Made by a program: the position numbers and the translations under genes. 6,826 nucleotides of DNA from Anaerolineae bacterium. GTDB lineage: Bacteria; Chloroflexota; Anaerolineae; E26-bin7. The notes under the pieces are model-generated. The model made no database searches and was not told the DNA's origin. It worked only from the letters and a program-made list of their open reading frames with translations. How positions within the stretch are numbered: position 1 is the first letter of the stretch; each line of letters begins with the position of its first letter. Shown here piece by piece: positions 5,443 to 6,826 of this stretch. The DNA lies in contig JAOZOT010000188.1 in NCBI GenBank assembly GCA_029933115.1, positions 1-6,826 of the forward strand. Direction: 5' to 3'.

Positions 5443-6645
5443 CTATTTGTCGGTTTCCGCAGCCTCCATCGCCCGCCAGACCAACTCGGTTACATCCAGG
5501 GCCCTGATGCGGGTCCTAGTCTTGCGGGCGGCTTGTTGCAAGGTCCGTTTGCACTGCTGGCAGGCGGAAATGATGGCCTTGGCTTCTGTGGCTACAGCCT
5601 GTGCCAGGCGGCGCTCGGCAATAGCCTCACTCAGGTCGGCTTCGGCCATGGCTACATCGCCGCCCCCACCGCAGCAGAGGGCGTTTTCCCGGTTGTTGGC
5701 CATCTCCACCAGGGTCACGCCGGGGATGCTCTCGATGATGAAGCGGGGCGCGTCAAAGACGCCGCTCTTGCGCCCCAGGTCGCAAGGGTCGTGGTAGGTC
5801 ACCACCATCTCCACCTCGCCCAGCTTGATGCGCTCTTCCTCAATCAGACGGGCCAGATACTGGCTGGCGTGCAAAATCTCGAAGCCATAGTCGCCCTCAA
5901 CGTATTTGGGATAGAGGTGGCGCCAGGTGTGGTAACAGGACGAGCAGGTGCTCACCAAGGTCTTGACCCCCAGTTCCTGGGCCCGCTGGATGTTGTGTTG
6001 GGCCAACTCTGTCATCTGCTCCTCCATCCCTGCCCCGTAAAGGGGATACCCACAACACCACTCCTCGCCACCCAGAGTGGTATAGTCCACCCCAGCGCGG
6101 CTCAGAATCTGCACCAACGACTGAGGGATGCTGTAGGCCATAGGGAAAAAGGCCGACACACAACCGACGTAAAGGAGCACCTCCGCTCCCCTTTTGCCGG
6201 CCAGTTGCTCCGGCCTCTCCTCCAGGTTCTCGCTCCAGATCAGACGGCCAGCGTTGTCCTCACCCAGAATGTTATATTGTGCTGCGACCGAATCTCGCAG
6301 CCGCAGGATGGCTTCCGGCGCCTCCAATCCCTCGGCCATGGCCCACTCCCTGAGTTTTCGCATCGCTTCGCCGGTGACAATGCCGCGGGGGCAGCGCACG
6401 GTGCAGGCATGGCACTGGGTGCACAGCCAGAAGGTGCGGCTGTTCAGCACCTCGTCCTTCAAACCCAATTGGATCATCCGCCATAGCATACGCGGCGAGT
6501 AGTCCATAGCATAGGCGCTGGGACAAGAAGCACTGCAAGTGCCACACTGAATACAGGTGCGCAGACTGGCATCGGTGGGAGTAAGCGCCTGAGCAAAAGC
6601 TCGGTCCACCATCACCTTGGTCAAATCGAGGCTCTCTCCGGTCAT
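5443..6645 (-). CDS. hdrD: HdrD-like heterodisulfide reductase subunit (HdrC-HdrB fusion)
   Basis: A 400-residue iron-sulfur protein that combines an HdrC-type ferredoxin domain and an HdrB-type catalytic domain. Two 4Fe-4S motifs are visible: Cys31/34/37/41 and Cys75/78/81/85. Two complete CCG domains follow. The first has Cys162, Cys197-Cys198-Gly and Cys234-x2-Cys237; the second has Cys288, Cys324-Cys325-Gly and Cys362-x2-Cys365. In HdrB and HdrD such domains hold the unusual clusters that reduce disulfides or transfer electrons to a partner. No membrane segments are seen, so it is probably cytoplasmic and works with the HdrA encoded downstream. It is the first gene after the promoter, with AAGGAG ahead of the ATG. 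Oddity: its last 29 or so codons are duplicated at 4908-5002, just upstream of hdrA. The physiological substrate cannot be read from sequence; related CCG proteins include GlcF and LutA-type subunits, but pairing with HdrA and MvhD favours Hdr. Confidence 0.9.
   Translation of the reverse strand: MTGESLDLTKVMVDRAFAQALTPTDASLRTCIQCGTCSASCPSAYAMDYSPRMLWRMIQLGLKDEVLNSRTFWLCTQCHACTVRCPRGIVTGEAMRKLREWAMAEGLEAPEAILRLRDSVAAQYNILGEDNAGRLIWSENLEERPEQLAGKRGAEVLLYVGCVSAFFPMAYSIPQSLVQILSRAGVDYTTLGGEEWCCGYPLYGAGMEEQMTELAQHNIQRAQELGVKTLVSTCSSCYHTWRHLYPKYVEGDYGFEILHASQYLARLIEEERIKLGEVEMVVTYHDPCDLGRKSGVFDAPRFIIESIPGVTLVEMANNRENALCCGGGGDVAMAEADLSEAIAERRLAQAVATEAKAIISACQQCKRTLQQAARKTRTRIRALDVTELVWRAMEAAETDK
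5455..5546. repeat. Direct repeat, intact-gene copy of the hdrD 3' end
   Basis: This is the partner of the fragment at 4911-5002, in the same orientation and offset by 544 bp, with about 88% identity. It forms the true C-terminus of the HdrD-like protein. The pair brackets the BrnT remnant and antitoxin gene, so recombination between the copies would remove the module and restore a direct hdrD-hdrA junction. Confidence 0.9.
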
Positions 6646-6763
6646 TGAATATCATCTCCTTGAACTTGCCATAGGCTGAAGGAATCTGGCATCCATCTCT
6701 CTTACCTGCCAGAATATACCATTTAGTGGGAAATTAACCTTGTCAGATTATTGTAAAAGGGCG
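6646..6763 (-). promoter_or_regulatory. Leader (5' UTR) of the Hdr operon
   Basis: About 118 nt lie between the predicted start site and the hdrD-like ATG. I see no gene, recognised riboswitch or attenuator-type terminator in it. The ribosome-binding site is AAGGAG at 6657-6662 (minus strand), 11 nt before the ATG at 6643-6645. This supports the chosen start over a second ATG ten bases upstream in another frame. A weak extended -10-like TGGTATATT occurs inside the leader without a convincing -35. Confidence 0.55.
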
Positions 6764-6780
6764 CATTTCATTATAATCTG
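6744..6780. promoter_or_regulatory. Inverted repeat over -10 and start site, candidate operator
   Basis: Perfect 8-bp inverted arms CAGATTAT (6744-6751) and ATAATCTG (6773-6780) are separated by 21 bp. One arm overlaps the -10 box, the other lies in the early leader, and the expected start site is near the centre. Arm spacing of about 29 bp is close to three helical turns, as a dimeric regulator binding across the start site would need. The regulator is unknown. With a 21-nt loop it could also fold weakly in RNA, but only about half of it would be transcribed. Operator function is inferred from position and symmetry. Confidence 0.4.
6770..6775 (-). promoter_or_regulatory. -10 box of the same promoter
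   Basis: Minus-strand TATAAT, a perfect consensus -10, 17 nt downstream of TTGACA. The transcription start should fall near 6763, which gives a leader of roughly 118 nt before the first ATG. The box lies inside the palindrome ATTATAAT (6770-6777), so a -10 hexamer also exists on the plus strand. However, the plus strand has only poor -35 candidates at suitable spacing. Confidence 0.85.
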
Positions 6781-6792
6781 GGACCTGAGAAA

Positions 6793-6798
6793 TGTCAA
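6793..6798 (-). promoter_or_regulatory. -35 box of a consensus sigma70 promoter
   Basis: Read on the minus strand this is TTGACA, a perfect match to the bacterial housekeeping sigma factor -35 consensus. It lies exactly 17 nt from a perfect -10 box and points toward the Hdr operon. It is the only strong promoter I see in the window, so it probably drives all the genes listed here. Assignment rests on consensus match and position only. Confidence 0.85.
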
Positions 6799-6826
6799 AC
6801 ACGGTCGTGGAAGAAGAGTCAAGGGG

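Noticed and set aside
5404..6486. Long plus-strand open frame (360 codons) opposite the hdrD-like gene
   Set aside because: It is an antisense shadow of a well-supported Cys-rich gene; its translation has no recognisable domain and no ribosome-binding site was evident.

Overview
The window is a single co-directional minus-strand transcription unit from a bacterium, read from high to low coordinates. It encodes a soluble heterodisulfide-reductase-type (Hdr) electron-transfer complex. The Hdr genes are interleaved with toxin-antitoxin-like small modules. Bacterial origin is suggested by a consensus sigma70 promoter (TTGACA-N17-TATAAT, 6770-6798), Shine-Dalgarno sites ahead of most genes and a bacterial-type SECIS hairpin. 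The cysteine-rich Hdr proteins indicate an anaerobe. I cannot assign a phylum; moderately high GC together with BrnTA and AbiEii-like genes would fit an anaerobic Chloroflexota or deltaproteobacterial-type genome, but that is only an impression.

Layout, in order of transcription: promoter with an overlapping dyad and a leader of about 118 nt (6646-6798); HdrD-like HdrC-HdrB fusion (5443-6645); a scar holding a 5'-truncated BrnT toxin, an intact BrnA/CopG-type antitoxin and a duplicated fragment of the hdrD 3' end (4908-5442); hdrA (2942-4888); mvhD (2532-2945); a small helical protein plus an AbiEii-like nucleotidyltransferase (1666-2506); an FrhB/FdhB-like protein with two ferredoxin-type motifs (891-1679); and a second small helical protein plus nucleotidyltransferase pair (39-880).

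The main result is that hdrA looks broken but very probably is not. An in-frame UGA at 4304-4306 falls where HdrA proteins normally have a cysteine (motif DCSxC-IL-PKM). It is followed 20 nt later by a perfect 7-bp hairpin with a GGUC apical loop, which has the form of a bacterial SECIS element. Read through, the gene gives a normal 648-residue HdrA with selenocysteine at residue 195. UGA is used as an ordinary stop elsewhere in the window, so this is local recoding and not a changed genetic code.

Functionally, the HdrCB fusion (two CCG domains plus two 4Fe-4S clusters), HdrA (FAD plus several 4Fe-4S clusters), MvhD (2Fe-2S adaptor) and the FrhB-like protein look like parts of a flavin-based electron-bifurcating or confurcating complex. 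Its electron donor and acceptor are not visible here. Three toxin-antitoxin-like modules sit at successive gene junctions of the same operon. Two of them are homologous to each other; the third is decayed and flanked by a duplicated piece of hdrD.
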